A stretch of DNA of 18,646 nt from NCBI GenBank assembly GCA_020429465.1, contig JAGQLH010000017.1:1-18646 (forward strand), in the 5' to 3' direction. The notes under the pieces were generated by a model, which was given only the letters and a program-made list of their open reading frames with translations, was not told the DNA's origin and ran no database searches. The stretch comes from Candidatus Dojkabacteria bacterium. GTDB taxonomy: Bacteria > Patescibacteriota > Dojkabacteria > B142 > WJKM01. This document shows, piece by piece, positions 1-7,337 of this stretch. A program made the translations under genes and the position numbers. How positions within the stretch are numbered: position 1 is the first letter of the stretch; each line of letters opens with the position of its first letter.

Positions 1-176
1 CGTTGTTCGCAAAAGGACCAGAACTAAACCCCTCTCGAAAACTAATTACAGGAGTAATCTGCGGGATTCGAGTTGAAGAGATTAAGGAGCCCTTAATGCA
101 AGAAATTCGATATCTAGACAAACTCATTGACGAACTTGCACGCGGAAAAACAATGAAAAAGATTTTGAGAGTATAA
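1..176 (+). CDS. 3' end of an unidentified protein (partial)
   Basis: An open frame enters from the left edge (codons begin at base 3) and stops at TAA 174-176, giving the last 57 residues of a protein. The tail is hydrophilic and probably helical, with a charged segment around VEEIKEPLMQEIRYLDKLID followed by a basic end (KKILRV). It has no membrane segment or motif I can assign to a family. The continuous frame and well-formed amphipathic pattern make real coding likely. The next gene starts 47 bp downstream behind its own -10-like element, so co-transcription is not required. Function unknown. Confidence 0.6.
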   Translation, partial: LFAKGPELNPSRKLITGVICGIRVEEIKEPLMQEIRYLDKLIDELARGKTMKKILRV

Positions 177-223
177 TGATTATCCTTCTCTCACAATAAC
201 AATTCGTAATTTTATAGAATACC

Positions 224-790
224 ATGCAACATTTCCAACTTAATTCCTCACTGAGAATACTTCTCGCTACCAATTCACTGATCTTACTTGCGGGGGCTAT
301 GCTTGCACCAATCTACGCCCTTTTTGTAGAGGATATCGGTGGAAGCCTTATGGACGCAAGTATCGCAGGTGGAATCTTTGCACTATTTGCAGGGGTTACA
401 ACATTTATTTCGGGGAAAATTAGCGATTCCTTTAAAGAAAATGAACTTATTATAGTTCTGGGGTATGTGATCGTAGGTATTGGATTTTTATCATATCTGT
501 GGGCAAATTCAATAGTAGCCTTATTCATCATTCAGGCACTCATAGGGATTGGTGAAGCCATATACTCCCCAGCATTCGATGCTGTTTATTCGAAGCATCT
601 TGATACCAAAAGTGCTGGTACACAATGGGGTGCCTGGGAATCTATGAATTATTTTACCAGTGCGATTGGCGCAATCGTAGGTGGAAGTATTGTTACCATA
701 TTTGGATTTAATACACTCTTCATATGCATGTTCGCATTATGTATAACTAGTGGACTATACATATACCATTTAAAGCGTTCTGTACTCTAG
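224..790 (+). CDS. Half-size MFS-type membrane transporter (six helices)
   Basis: The 188-residue product has six hydrophobic segments, at roughly residues 10-33, 42-62, 73-92, 95-118, 145-163 and 165-182. The loop between helices 2 and 3 (GKISDSFKENE) resembles the MFS motif-A position, G-x-x-x-D. The family normally has 12 helices and about 400 residues, so this is one six-helix half. It ends cleanly at TAG, and no second half is visible in any frame in the short gap before the next gene, so it looks like a natural short form rather than a frameshifted copy. It could homodimerise (inference). Substrate unknown. The ATG follows a TATAGAAT element (213-220) by 3 bp with no Shine-Dalgarno sequence, suggesting a leaderless transcript. 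Confidence 0.75.
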   Translation: MQHFQLNSSLRILLATNSLILLAGAMLAPIYALFVEDIGGSLMDASIAGGIFALFAGVTTFISGKISDSFKENELIIVLGYVIVGIGFLSYLWANSIVALFIIQALIGIGEAIYSPAFDAVYSKHLDTKSAGTQWGAWESMNYFTSAIGAIVGGSIVTIFGFNTLFICMFALCITSGLYIYHLKRSVL

Positions 791-797
791 TCCTCAA

Positions 798-825
798 TTG
801 ACAGAGTCAAAGATTCCACTATAAG
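798..825 (+). promoter_or_regulatory. Probable sigma70-type promoter of the secreted-protein gene
   Basis: TTGACA at 798-803 and TATAAG at 820-825 are separated by 16 bp. Transcription from here would start near 832 and give a leader of about 50 bases to the ATG at 880. Confidence 0.5.
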
Positions 826-879
826 ATATAGATAAGGGAAATACCTAAGTTGCCTACTTTATTTGTTTTATCTACCCTC

Positions 880-1545
880 ATGCAACTATTAAAACAACAA
901 ATCAGATCAGTAGTCTCACTCATGCTGATAGCATGTTTTATTATGGCTACAGTCACGACAACAAACGCACAGGTATGCGACATTACTATCAGACCGCATA
1001 TTCAAGGAATTAGACTTGTAACTACACCTTCTTGTACTGCTGAAACAACAGCATTATTTTATTCGAGTATAAGCCAGAATGGCTCAACATCAAACTACGA
1101 TCTCATACTTGACGAATCCTCATGGACTGCAGTAGGAGCACATATGGAGAAAGTTATCTCAACAAACTTCCCAGCAAACGTATTTATTGTATATGAACTA
1201 AACCCAAACCTCTCTGCAACAGCAACTGGACATAGAGCCCCAGGTAATCTTAACGTAGAACTAGTTCCTATTCTCGTCACACCATCACTCACTAATCCAG
1301 ACTATTTCCTTTCCGCTTTAGTTGAGCCAATTGGTTTAGAAAATATGGTGGGAATAACTGGCGGATTTAATTCAGGCTGGACAACAGACGAAACAGACTT
1401 TTATCAGGAGAATCCTTTTATTCTTGGAGAAAATCATTTGCCGGGAAGTACAAAAGTACTATCACTAACTACAAAGGTCGACACCCAAACTATGACCTTA
1501 TATACAGGTTTTGGATTCTGGCCATTATCACCGGGAGAACAATAG
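880..1545 (+). CDS. Secreted protein with Sec signal peptide, unknown function
   Basis: The reading frame opens with TTG at 850, but I prefer the ATG at 880. It gives a textbook signal peptide: basic n-region (MQLLKQQIR), hydrophobic core (VVSLMLIACFIM) and a likely signal-peptidase site after TTTNA. The mature protein is about 190 residues, rich in Thr, Ser, Asn and Pro and poor in charge, with two cysteines near its start (VCDI and PSC) that could form a disulphide. It looks like a beta-rich exported domain. I recognise no family. A weak AAGGGA upstream of the TTG leaves that start possible. The gene is a single transcription unit, with a promoter at 798-825 and a strong terminator at 1569-1611. 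Confidence 0.72.
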   Translation: MQLLKQQIRSVVSLMLIACFIMATVTTTNAQVCDITIRPHIQGIRLVTTPSCTAETTALFYSSISQNGSTSNYDLILDESSWTAVGAHMEKVISTNFPANVFIVYELNPNLSATATGHRAPGNLNVELVPILVTPSLTNPDYFLSALVEPIGLENMVGITGGFNSGWTTDETDFYQENPFILGENHLPGSTKVLSLTTKVDTQTMTLYTGFGFWPLSPGEQ

Positions 1546-1568
1546 AAGATTGCTAACAGGCTTTTATT

Positions 1569-1611
1569 GATAAAGCTACTATGAATACTCGTAGTAGCTT
1601 TATCACTTTTT
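1569..1611 (+). terminator. Strong intrinsic terminator
   Basis: A perfect 13-bp stem pairs 1569-1581 (GATAAAGCTACTA) with 1592-1604 (TAGTAGCTTTATC) around a 10-base loop, followed by a T-run at 1607-1611. It ends the secreted-protein gene. Confidence 0.9.
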
Positions 1612-1633
1612 ACACTCAAATCTCTAATCACCT

Positions 1634-1951
1634 ATGAAAATACTACCAAAACTATACTTCTCAATTGTCGGTATCTATATCCTCTACCCACTGATTTATA
1701 TATATAGTTTCTATGGGAGGAATGATTATCTATTTATAAATAATTACGGGAAAATTTCTCGAGGTATATTAGTTATCATCGCTCTCTTAGTTGGAAATAT
1801 TATCTATTTTGCCATACGCTATAAACTGCAACAAAAAATAACTAGCTTGAAATTAATCCTGCATATCGTATGCTCATCAGCTTTACTCGTAGGGTTCTGG
1901 TTCTACACTTTCGTAGTTGCAGTAGTCGACTTCTCACTACATGGATGGTAA
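1634..1951 (+). CDS. Small integral membrane protein, three helices
   Basis: The product has 105 residues, with hydrophobic segments at about 8-27, 44-62 and 73-97 separated by short polar and basic loops (GRNDY, RYKLQQK). No catalytic motif or known family is visible. It starts 22 bp after the T-run of the preceding terminator, so it needs either readthrough or a promoter within the terminator region. It ends 37 bp before msrA. No Shine-Dalgarno sequence precedes the ATG. Coding is supported by the clean membrane topology and the fit between neighbouring genes. Function unknown. Confidence 0.6.
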   Translation: MKILPKLYFSIVGIYILYPLIYIYSFYGRNDYLFINNYGKISRGILVIIALLVGNIIYFAIRYKLQQKITSLKLILHIVCSSALLVGFWFYTFVVAVVDFSLHGW

Positions 1952-1988
1952 TCACATAATGGTATAGTTAGGTATACTTTTTATAGTA

Positions 1989-2534
1989 ATGACGATTATG
2001 ACAGAACGTGCAACATTTGGAGGAGGCTGCTTTTGGTGTATCGAAGCAGCATTCAAACATATTAAGGGAGTAATTTCGGTCACATCAGGTTATGCTGGAG
2101 GAACAACGGAAAACCCTACTTACAAAGAGGTATGCAATGGAGCAACAGGACACGCTGAAGTAATTCAAGTAGAATTTAATCCAAAAGATATTACATTCAA
2201 AGAATTAGTAAATATTTTCTTTCACCTCCATAACCCCACTGAACTAAACAGACAAGGTCCAGATGTCGGAACACAATACCGCTCAATAATTCTCTTTCAC
2301 GATGATGGGCAGAAAACTGCTGCAACGGAGGTAAAAGATGAGATAGAAGCATCTGGGGATTTTGATGACCCTATCGTTACCGAGATAGTATCTCTTAACA
2401 CATTTTATCCAGCTGAAGAGTATCACCAGGATTATTTTGAGAAAAATCCAAATAACGCCTACTGTCAGATTAATATAAATCCTAAGCTAGCAAAACTCCG
2501 AAAAAAATATTCGAATTATACAATTGAACAATAA
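1989..2534 (+). CDS. msrA: Peptide methionine (S)-S-oxide reductase MsrA
   Basis: MsrA reduces the S-epimer of methionine sulfoxide in proteins and free methionine, repairing oxidative damage. The 181-residue length is normal for the family. The diagnostic GGCFWC motif is at residues 12-17 with catalytic Cys14. It is followed by the family blocks SGYAGG, NPTYKEVCNGATGHAE, LNRQGPDVGTQYRS and AEEYHQDYF. A cysteine in the C-terminal AYCQININP segment is a candidate resolving residue. A second ATG at 1998 (MTERATFGGG) is an equally good start. TATACT at 1973-1978 lies 10 bp before the ATG. It forms a two-gene unit with the histidine phosphatase 3 bp downstream. There is no MsrB domain or gene in the window. 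Confidence 0.97.
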   Translation: MTIMTERATFGGGCFWCIEAAFKHIKGVISVTSGYAGGTTENPTYKEVCNGATGHAEVIQVEFNPKDITFKELVNIFFHLHNPTELNRQGPDVGTQYRSIILFHDDGQKTAATEVKDEIEASGDFDDPIVTEIVSLNTFYPAEEYHQDYFEKNPNNAYCQININPKLAKLRKKYSNYTIEQ

Positions 2535-2537
2535 ATC

Positions 2538-3086
2538 ATGAAATTCATTCTTATACGTCATGGACAAACAGATATAAATGCTAAAGGTGATATGCATGAA
2601 CATATGAGCCTTGCAGGACTTAACCAGCTAGGAATCCAACAGATTCAGTCTCTCATATCCAAACTAAAAACTTACGGAATTAGCCATTTGTACTCCTCTC
2701 CCGAACAACGTACAATTCAATCAAGCTTCATCCTTAGCGAAGCCCTTTCACTCCCCTTCTCTATTGAACAAAATCTTCGAGAACGAAATTGGGGTGAATG
2801 GGAAGCTGTTGGATGGGACAATATTAATGCAAAACTCAAGGATTTAACACTAGAAGAACGCTACGAAATAGTCCCCCCTGGTGGTGAATCATGGAAAGCC
2901 GTTAATAACCGTTTACAGGAATTTCTAGCAAACATAAAAAAAGATCACACAGAATATGAAATTATTGCAATAATTTCACATGAAGGAACCTTACGAGCCT
3001 TAGCCCCACTACTCAAAGATGAACCTAAAGAGAAAAGTATAGAGTATTCGTTCGAAAATGGAAGTATGACTGAGATCGAATCTTAG
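2538..3086 (+). CDS. Histidine phosphatase family protein (phosphoglycerate mutase-like)
   Basis: This is a branch-1 histidine phosphatase of 182 residues. The RHG signature is at residues 7-9, with His8 as the expected phospho-acceptor. RERNWGEWE near residues 81-89 matches the position of the catalytic acid, and PPGGES at 113-118 is typical. The second catalytic histidine is His148 in IISHEGTLRAL. Members act as cofactor-dependent phosphoglycerate mutases or as broad phosphatases, including alpha-ribazole and sugar-phosphate phosphatases; the sequence does not decide between them. The gene is only 3 bp behind msrA, so they are probably co-transcribed. It is convergent with the next gene, with one base between stop codons. 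Confidence 0.92.
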   Translation: MKFILIRHGQTDINAKGDMHEHMSLAGLNQLGIQQIQSLISKLKTYGISHLYSSPEQRTIQSSFILSEALSLPFSIEQNLRERNWGEWEAVGWDNINAKLKDLTLEERYEIVPPGGESWKAVNNRLQEFLANIKKDHTEYEIIAIISHEGTLRALAPLLKDEPKEKSIEYSFENGSMTEIES

Positions 3087-3087
3087 C

Positions 3088-3402
3088 CTACCAAAGTGGA
3101 TCTAGGCTCATTAGTACAACCAGTACAGTCACCGTGTTTATTATCCCATACCAACAAATAAAGTAGACTATCCTTTTAACCCAACTGTCGACCTTTTTCC
3201 TAGCAAAAATATTTTCTACTACCACAAGCCCAACTGCTCCAACTAACCATGAAAACCAAAAAATATATAAATCAAATGAATAAACTAACCCCAGATTCAA
3301 TTCAAAAAAGAAGGCCATAAAAATACCGACCTTTATTACAAACGCTCCCCCTAAAGCTTCCCATGCTTCTCGTTGAGTTGGATAGAATTTGAAATTCTTC
3401 AT
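3088..3402 (-). CDS. Small membrane protein, about three helices
   Basis: The product has 104 residues. A short polar start (KNFKFYPTQREAWEALGG) leads into hydrophobic segments at about 20-42, 46-64 and 80-100, separated by a basic loop (FARKKVDSWVKR). No family is recognised. It runs convergent to the histidine phosphatase and divergent from the gene at 3498. The tandem TTATACAC repeat (3407-3440) sits directly before its ATG; read on this strand it supplies several TATAAT/TATAAA-like hexamers that could serve as its promoter. Confidence 0.55.
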   Translation of the reverse strand: MKNFKFYPTQREAWEALGGAFVIKVGIFMAFFFELNLGLVYSFDLYIFWFSWLVGAVGLVVVENIFARKKVDSWVKRIVYFICWYGIINTVTVLVVLMSLDPLW

Positions 3403-3406
3403 GTCA

Positions 3407-3440
3407 TTTAATACACAAGTTTATACACGATTATACACAT
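3407..3440. repeat. Three tandem TTA(A)TACAC repeats between divergent genes
   Basis: TTAATACACA (3408-3417), TTATACACG (3421-3429) and TTATACACA (3431-3439) share a TACAC core spaced 12 and 10 bp apart, about one helical turn. The third copy matches the DnaA-box consensus TTATNCACA exactly and the second differs by one base. On the minus strand the same bases give TATAAT-like promoter elements. It could be an operator, a DnaA-binding cluster or overlapping -10 elements. Confidence 0.45.
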
Positions 3441-3497
3441 AGTTGACCTAATTGAGTAAATGAACGAAAATAGAGTCATGATTCAACTGTCCCAATT

Positions 3498-4106
3498 ATG
3501 ACCAAATCAAAACAAGAGCAATTAACAGAATTAAAACAACAGATAGAACGTCTTGAAAAGGAGTTGTCTTCAGATGCTGAAGGAGCTAACACAATTAGCA
3601 GCAATACCAACGTCCCCATAAAAGAACTCTATGCATGGGAGGCTCCCGACCGAATCACGTTGGTAAAAAGTAAAGCCTGGTATACAACCCTTGCCACAAC
3701 TGCTGGTGTGGTAATTTTCATAGCACTACTTATCGAAAATTTCTTCCTAATACCCGCCATTCTCGCAATTATCTTTCTCATCTATGTAATGAATACAGTA
3801 CCCCCTAAAAATATTCGAAATATCATTACCAATAAAGGAGTACAAATTGATTCAGAATTCTACTTATGGAAGGATATAGAGTGCTTCTGGGTAAGCGAAC
3901 GAGAGGGGGAAATGATAATAAATGTCGAACTTACAGACTACAAAGGAAGGATCATGCTTTTGTTAGGAAAAGGTGATATCAATTCCATTCTTACAGAAAT
4001 GATAAAACACGAAGATTATCGAGAACCAAAAGGAATAGGAAGCGTAATGAGTAGATTAGTTGATGGAAAAAATAAAAAGCTTACTGATTTCACGACAAAA
4101 AAGTAA
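3498..4106 (+). CDS. Membrane protein with N-terminal coiled coil and PH-like C-terminal domain
   Basis: The 202-residue product has three visible parts. Residues 1-30 form a charged coiled coil (EQLTELKQQIERLEKEL). Two hydrophobic helices follow at about 68-84 and 86-101, ending in TVPPKN. A C-terminal beta-rich cytoplasmic domain (about 108-175) contains FYLWKDIECFWV and resembles the bacterial PH-like domain of small membrane proteins in this type of genome. The tail is basic (DGKNKKLTDF, KK end). Such proteins probably anchor or sense at the membrane; no enzymatic residue is visible. Family assignment comes from recall of the pattern and is tentative. The gene diverges from 3088-3402 and precedes tRNA-Arg. 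Confidence 0.72.
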   Translation: MTKSKQEQLTELKQQIERLEKELSSDAEGANTISSNTNVPIKELYAWEAPDRITLVKSKAWYTTLATTAGVVIFIALLIENFFLIPAILAIIFLIYVMNTVPPKNIRNIITNKGVQIDSEFYLWKDIECFWVSEREGEMIINVELTDYKGRIMLLLGKGDINSILTEMIKHEDYREPKGIGSVMSRLVDGKNKKLTDFTTKK

Positions 4107-4127
4107 TCCCTACCCTAGTTCTGATGA

Positions 4128-4133
4128 TATAAT
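4128..4133 (+). promoter_or_regulatory. -10 element of the tRNA-Arg promoter
   Basis: A perfect TATAAT lies 24 bp before the first base of the tRNA. No good -35 hexamer is seen at 16-18 bp upstream. Confidence 0.5.
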
Positions 4134-4157
4134 CCTATCGCTTTAATCTAATCTTGT

Positions 4158-4231
4158 GCGCTGGTAGCTCAGCTGGATAGAGCATTTCTTTGCGGAAGAA
4201 AAGGTCGCAGGTTCGAATCCTGCTCAGCGCA
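4158..4231 (+). tRNA. tRNA-Arg(GCG)
   Basis: This is a full 74-base cloverleaf. The acceptor is GCGCTGG/TCAGCGC with one G-U pair, and the D arm is GCTC/GAGC. The anticodon stem is TTTCT/AGAAA with loop TTGCGGA, so the anticodon is GCG at 4192-4194. The T arm is GCAGG-TTCGAAT-CCTGC and the discriminator is A4231. A20 in the D loop and C35 fit arginine identity. CCA is not encoded. Most bacteria read CGU/CGC/CGA with tRNA-Arg(ACG) carrying inosine; a genomic GCG anticodon is unusual. Confidence 0.95.
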
Positions 4232-4247
4232 TTTTAGTACTTATACC

Positions 4248-4910
4248 CTAGTAGATTCCCTGTTGCGTTACTTCACCATCCTGAAGATACTCAATCTCAG
4301 AATCTGAGATCCATCTCACAAATTCTGCATTAGATTGTCGCATGTCCTGATACTCAAAATGATTGATTGCAGAAACCTCCTCAAAAGTATTCGAATCATA
4401 GATGTATAATCCACAATTACCTTCCCAACACTCACCCTGATAGATAAAATACTTACCAGTAGGAGAAAATGCTAAGAATTCATTTCCAAGATAATAATTA
4501 GTAAGGAGAACCGGATCTGGATTTTGAAGAGATAGATCAAGAACACCCACTACACTATCAGATTCTAGTAAATCTGACTGAATTTCAAATCCAATGAGCT
4601 TTTGATCAGGTGATACAATGATTTCCCTAAAGCGTGCATATTCTTGGAAACTATTTTCATTTTGACATATCTCTAGTTGCATTGGTGAATGAGAAAGAAA
4701 ATAATCCTGACAACGGATTACTTCGGAAGCAAAAAAATTATAAATAACGCCATTATCAATCGATAGTAACTCCTCACGACCTTTATAGATTTTCGTACTA
4801 TTCTGTGAAAGATGTACATCATCCCGATCAGACCTTAGTAAAAACAAACTCCCAATGAGAATTGATAGAATCGCTAAGACCATACAGATAATTACAAAGT
4901 ATTTTTTCAT
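4248..4910 (-). CDS. Membrane-anchored extracytoplasmic protein, beta-propeller-like
   Basis: The 220-residue product begins with a basic MKKY and one long hydrophobic segment (about 5-26) ending in LRSDRDD, so it is either a signal anchor or an uncleaved signal. No lipobox cysteine is seen. The exported part has TolB/WD40-like strand patterns: FLAFSPTGKYFIYQG followed by GLYIYDSNTFEEV, and earlier IIVSPDQKLIGFEIQ. This suggests part of a beta-propeller. Five cysteines in the exported part could form disulphides. On its strand TATATT lies about 12 bp before the ATG, giving a very short leader. Its 3' end is 16 bp from the tRNA-Arg 3' end (convergent). No function assigned. Confidence 0.72.
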   Translation of the reverse strand: MKKYFVIICMVLAILSILIGSLFLLRSDRDDVHLSQNSTKIYKGREELLSIDNGVIYNFFASEVIRCQDYFLSHSPMQLEICQNENSFQEYARFREIIVSPDQKLIGFEIQSDLLESDSVVGVLDLSLQNPDPVLLTNYYLGNEFLAFSPTGKYFIYQGECWEGNCGLYIYDSNTFEEVSAINHFEYQDMRQSNAEFVRWISDSEIEYLQDGEVTQQGIY

Positions 4911-4972
4911 GGTGGATTCATTAATATAGTATTTTATTTCAAAGATACTAGTAAAAATTAGTAGCTTTCAAA

Positions 4973-5344
4973 CTACACATGTTGATCAAACAAAATGGGA
5001 TTACCATCAGGATCTTCTAGGGTGAAATGTTCAGGCCCAGATGAATTTTCGTCAACTTCTTTGATAAGATCAATACCTTGCTCTTTAAGCTTTTTTTGTA
5101 ATTCACGAACATCAGTAAATGCATTTAACTCATTTGCGTCTTCATCCCACCCTGGATTGAACGTCAAAAGATTTTTATCAAACATCCCTTGGAATAGTCC
5201 GAGACGACAATTACCATTTTTCATTATCAGCCAATTCTCCTCAATATTCCCATCGAATTTTTCAAAACCCAACTTCTCATAAAACTCCTTTGACTTCTTT
5301 ATGTCTTTGACTGAAAGACTAAGAGAAAATGTTCCTAGCTGCAT
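4973..5344 (-). CDS. VOC (glyoxalase/bleomycin-resistance-like) family protein
   Basis: The 123-residue product is one VOC unit with two beta-alpha-beta-beta-beta modules. The first opens with FSLSLSVKDIKKSKEFYEKLGF. The second ends with EHFTLEDPDGNPILFDQH, the classic DPDGN turn. The usual first-strand metal histidine is replaced by serine (SLSLSV), and the final glutamate position is Asp or Gln, so a metal-dependent glyoxalase is unlikely. A binding or non-metal role is more plausible (inference). It lies 13 bp downstream of the P-loop kinase gene on the same strand, with no promoter visible between them, so the two probably form an operon. Confidence 0.9.
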   Translation of the reverse strand: MQLGTFSLSLSVKDIKKSKEFYEKLGFEKFDGNIEENWLIMKNGNCRLGLFQGMFDKNLLTFNPGWDEDANELNAFTDVRELQKKLKEQGIDLIKEVDENSSGPEHFTLEDPDGNPILFDQHV

Positions 5345-5357
5345 ATTTCTTAAATAA

Positions 5358-5894
5358 TTAAGTAAGATAATTCAAGATCTTTTCTACAGTTTGATGTGGA
5401 CTCAGTTCTCCTACATTAATTTTTATGTCATCCTCAGACTCTTCACTCATGACATACTCATAGAGATCTCGAAATTCATTTTCAGGAACAGAATAATCTC
5501 GTTCTAGATTTCTTTTCCAAAGTATTTCAAAATCTGCATACAGTAAGACTGAACATACATTATAATCATAGTTATTGGAAAGCTCTATAATATTTTTAGC
5601 TACACCATGCTCCCCATCTTTACTCCAAGAAAAAGTACCTTCAGTAACAATTGTATAGGAACCATTTTCAAGGTAATTTTCAAGTACTGAAAGATAGTTT
5701 TTATATGCCAGAAGATGTTCCACAACTGACACATCTTCAACTTGACGATTTTGCAAATGTATCCCCCAACGAAACATATCTAATTCAATATATGCAGCCT
5801 TACCATTTACTGTATCTAGTAGTTGCTGAGAGATCGTCCCCTTTCCACTTGCAGGTGCACCTCGTAAAATAAAAATATTTTTTGAACTACTCAT
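5358..5894 (-). CDS. P-loop kinase/ATPase (AAA_33 / zeta-toxin-like fold)
   Basis: The 178-residue product carries a Walker A motif GAPASGKGT at residues 12-20 directly after the first strand (IFILR), as in nucleotide and small-molecule kinases. IELDMFRW near 36-43 matches the substrate-binding/Walker-B-like DxxR position. TIVTEGTFSW near 81-90 and the LID-type segment LWKRNLERD near 128-136 fit a phosphotransferase. The substrate is unknown. The fold is shared by zeta toxins, chloramphenicol phosphotransferases and polynucleotide-type kinases, and no antitoxin-like partner is adjacent. A TATACT hexamer about 30 bp before the ATG is a possible -10. It is first in a probable operon with the VOC gene. 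Confidence 0.82.
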   Translation of the reverse strand: MSSSKNIFILRGAPASGKGTISQQLLDTVNGKAAYIELDMFRWGIHLQNRQVEDVSVVEHLLAYKNYLSVLENYLENGSYTIVTEGTFSWSKDGEHGVAKNIIELSNNYDYNVCSVLLYADFEILWKRNLERDYSVPENEFRDLYEYVMSEESEDDIKINVGELSPHQTVEKILNYLT

Positions 5895-5955
5895 TAGGTT
5901 TTTGTACTAAAGTTGTTTCTAGTATAGCAAACAAGTGATATCATCTTTCTAGCAC

Positions 5956-6042
5956 GGAGGGATGCCGGAGCGGTTGAACGGCCCGGTCTCGAAAACCGCG
6001 GGAGTCGCAAGATTCACAGGGGTTCGAATCCCCTTCCCTCCG
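5956..6042 (+). tRNA. tRNA-Ser(CGA)
   Basis: An 87-base class II tRNA. The acceptor GGAGGGA pairs with TCCCTCC, and the anticodon loop CTCGAAA gives CGA at 5990-5992. The long variable arm is GAGTC-GCAA-GATTC and the T loop is TTCGAAT. The discriminator is G6042, as required for serine. CCA is not encoded. The top pair of the anticodon stem (27-43) is a C-C mismatch. The encoded G73 agrees with the T-box bulge upstream of serS in this window. Confidence 0.95.
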
Positions 6043-6135
6043 TTCGCTACTTTATCCGTCACGCTATACCCTCTCGGCAGAGATAAGAAGTTTATTTTGC
6101 TCTGTGGAAACCTTCCTCCCTGCTTCTCTTAAATT

Positions 6136-7320
6136 CTATTCAGCAATATCTGCCAGGGTAACTTCTGCACCCAGTTTTAAAGCATCCTCAAGCTCATCAA
6201 CCAATTTCTGGTTAGTTGAATAACGTCGATCCTTATCCAACGAAAGCGCGTTCAAAAAAATCTTCTCAATTGTAGCTTTAGCTTCATCTGACAAATCCGT
6301 CCTTCTGTTAATATTCGCCCTCATTACATCACCCTCTTTCAGACCCATAAACCCTGTATAGTAACCCGCAGAATTTAGGCCAACACCTTCTTCTTTGAGT
6401 GGATGAACATTAAATAACAATTGGAATGCCGTAACTGCAAAAGCAAAATTATCTGAAGAATCCGAGTATTCACCGGAAGTGATAGCCACAGGGTCTAAAT
6501 ATTGAGGAGTCCCTATAATTTGATAACTACCATTGGGGGCAACTGATGATGAAATCCCAAAATCACATAAACGTACTTGTATATCATCATCCCCATTATT
6601 CCTAGATAAAAGAAAATTTGATGGTTTAATATCTCTATGAACAATATCATTCTGGTGGACATAATCAACCGCTTGTGACATCTCTCGTAGGAGTTTACGT
6701 ACTCTTTTTATTGGAGGATATACCCCTTTCCTATTGCATTGCTTTAAATATACGTGTAAATCTATTCCAGCCCATTCTGTAATTAGTAAAGTATTACTTT
6801 CATATTTCTTTCTCCGAGATCCATCAACTACTAAATCAGTCTCAACCTTACCTTTGAATGCATCATAAATTTTTACAATATGTGGATGGTTTAAGCTCGC
6901 CACAGCTTGTGCCTCAGCTAAATATTCTGATGGTTCTATCTCTAATGCCTCTAAAAAAGTATTCGAAAGTACTTTGATAGCTACAACATCACCACGAACC
7001 CTATCCCAGGCTTTAAAAACAACGCCTGCTGCACCTTTCGCCCCCCAGCCTTCAACAACATATCTCCCCTCACTAAATGGAATTTCTCCCTCATCATTTA
7101 CCCAGCTTCTATTTTCAGGTTCACTCAGAAACCATGCATTTTCTAACTTTATAGGTGCATTCTTAACATCACTACCGATTAAACCTTCAAGAGCAGAGCT
7201 TGTGGCTGGAAAGCGAAGATCTTCACCATTCATCTCACCACTAACCAGTGCAGCAATTGCAGTTTCAATATGTCTTGATTGCTCTTCAATTTCTTTGTAT
7301 ATACTGTTCAATTCAACCAT
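6136..7320 (-). CDS. Soluble Hanks-type Ser/Thr protein kinase
   Basis: A eukaryotic-like kinase domain spans about residues 85-380 of 394. Visible elements: glycine-rich loop GWGAKGAAGVVF (91-102), VAIK with Lys116, a likely helix-C Glu136 (EYLAEAQAV), catalytic loop HRDIKPSN (Asp230, Lys232, Asn235), DFG at 253-255, activation-segment GTPQYLDP (270-277, where LDP replaces APE), SSDNFAFAVTAFQLL and Arg365/366 in DKDRRYS. All catalytic residues are present, so it should be active. Residues 1-85 form a non-kinase region starting with a predicted helix. There is no transmembrane helix and no PASTA or FHA domain, unlike PknB-type receptors, so it should be cytoplasmic. The SanA-like gene lies 17 bp upstream on the same strand and probably shares its transcript. 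No PP2C phosphatase gene is in the window. Confidence 0.95.
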   Translation of the reverse strand: MVELNSIYKEIEEQSRHIETAIAALVSGEMNGEDLRFPATSSALEGLIGSDVKNAPIKLENAWFLSEPENRSWVNDEGEIPFSEGRYVVEGWGAKGAAGVVFKAWDRVRGDVVAIKVLSNTFLEALEIEPSEYLAEAQAVASLNHPHIVKIYDAFKGKVETDLVVDGSRRKKYESNTLLITEWAGIDLHVYLKQCNRKGVYPPIKRVRKLLREMSQAVDYVHQNDIVHRDIKPSNFLLSRNNGDDDIQVRLCDFGISSSVAPNGSYQIIGTPQYLDPVAITSGEYSDSSDNFAFAVTAFQLLFNVHPLKEEGVGLNSAGYYTGFMGLKEGDVMRANINRRTDLSDEAKATIEKIFLNALSLDKDRRYSTNQKLVDELEDALKLGAEVTLADIAE

Positions 7321-7337
7321 TAATAGTATGTACTTAA

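Noticed and set aside
2971..2984. TTTCACATGAA in the histidine phosphatase gene as a fourth parS
   Set aside because: Only the inner core matches, and it is explained by the conserved ISHEG codons.
5358..5894. Zeta-type toxin of a toxin-antitoxin pair
   Set aside because: The P-loop fold fits, but no antitoxin-like small gene is adjacent; the neighbour is a VOC protein.
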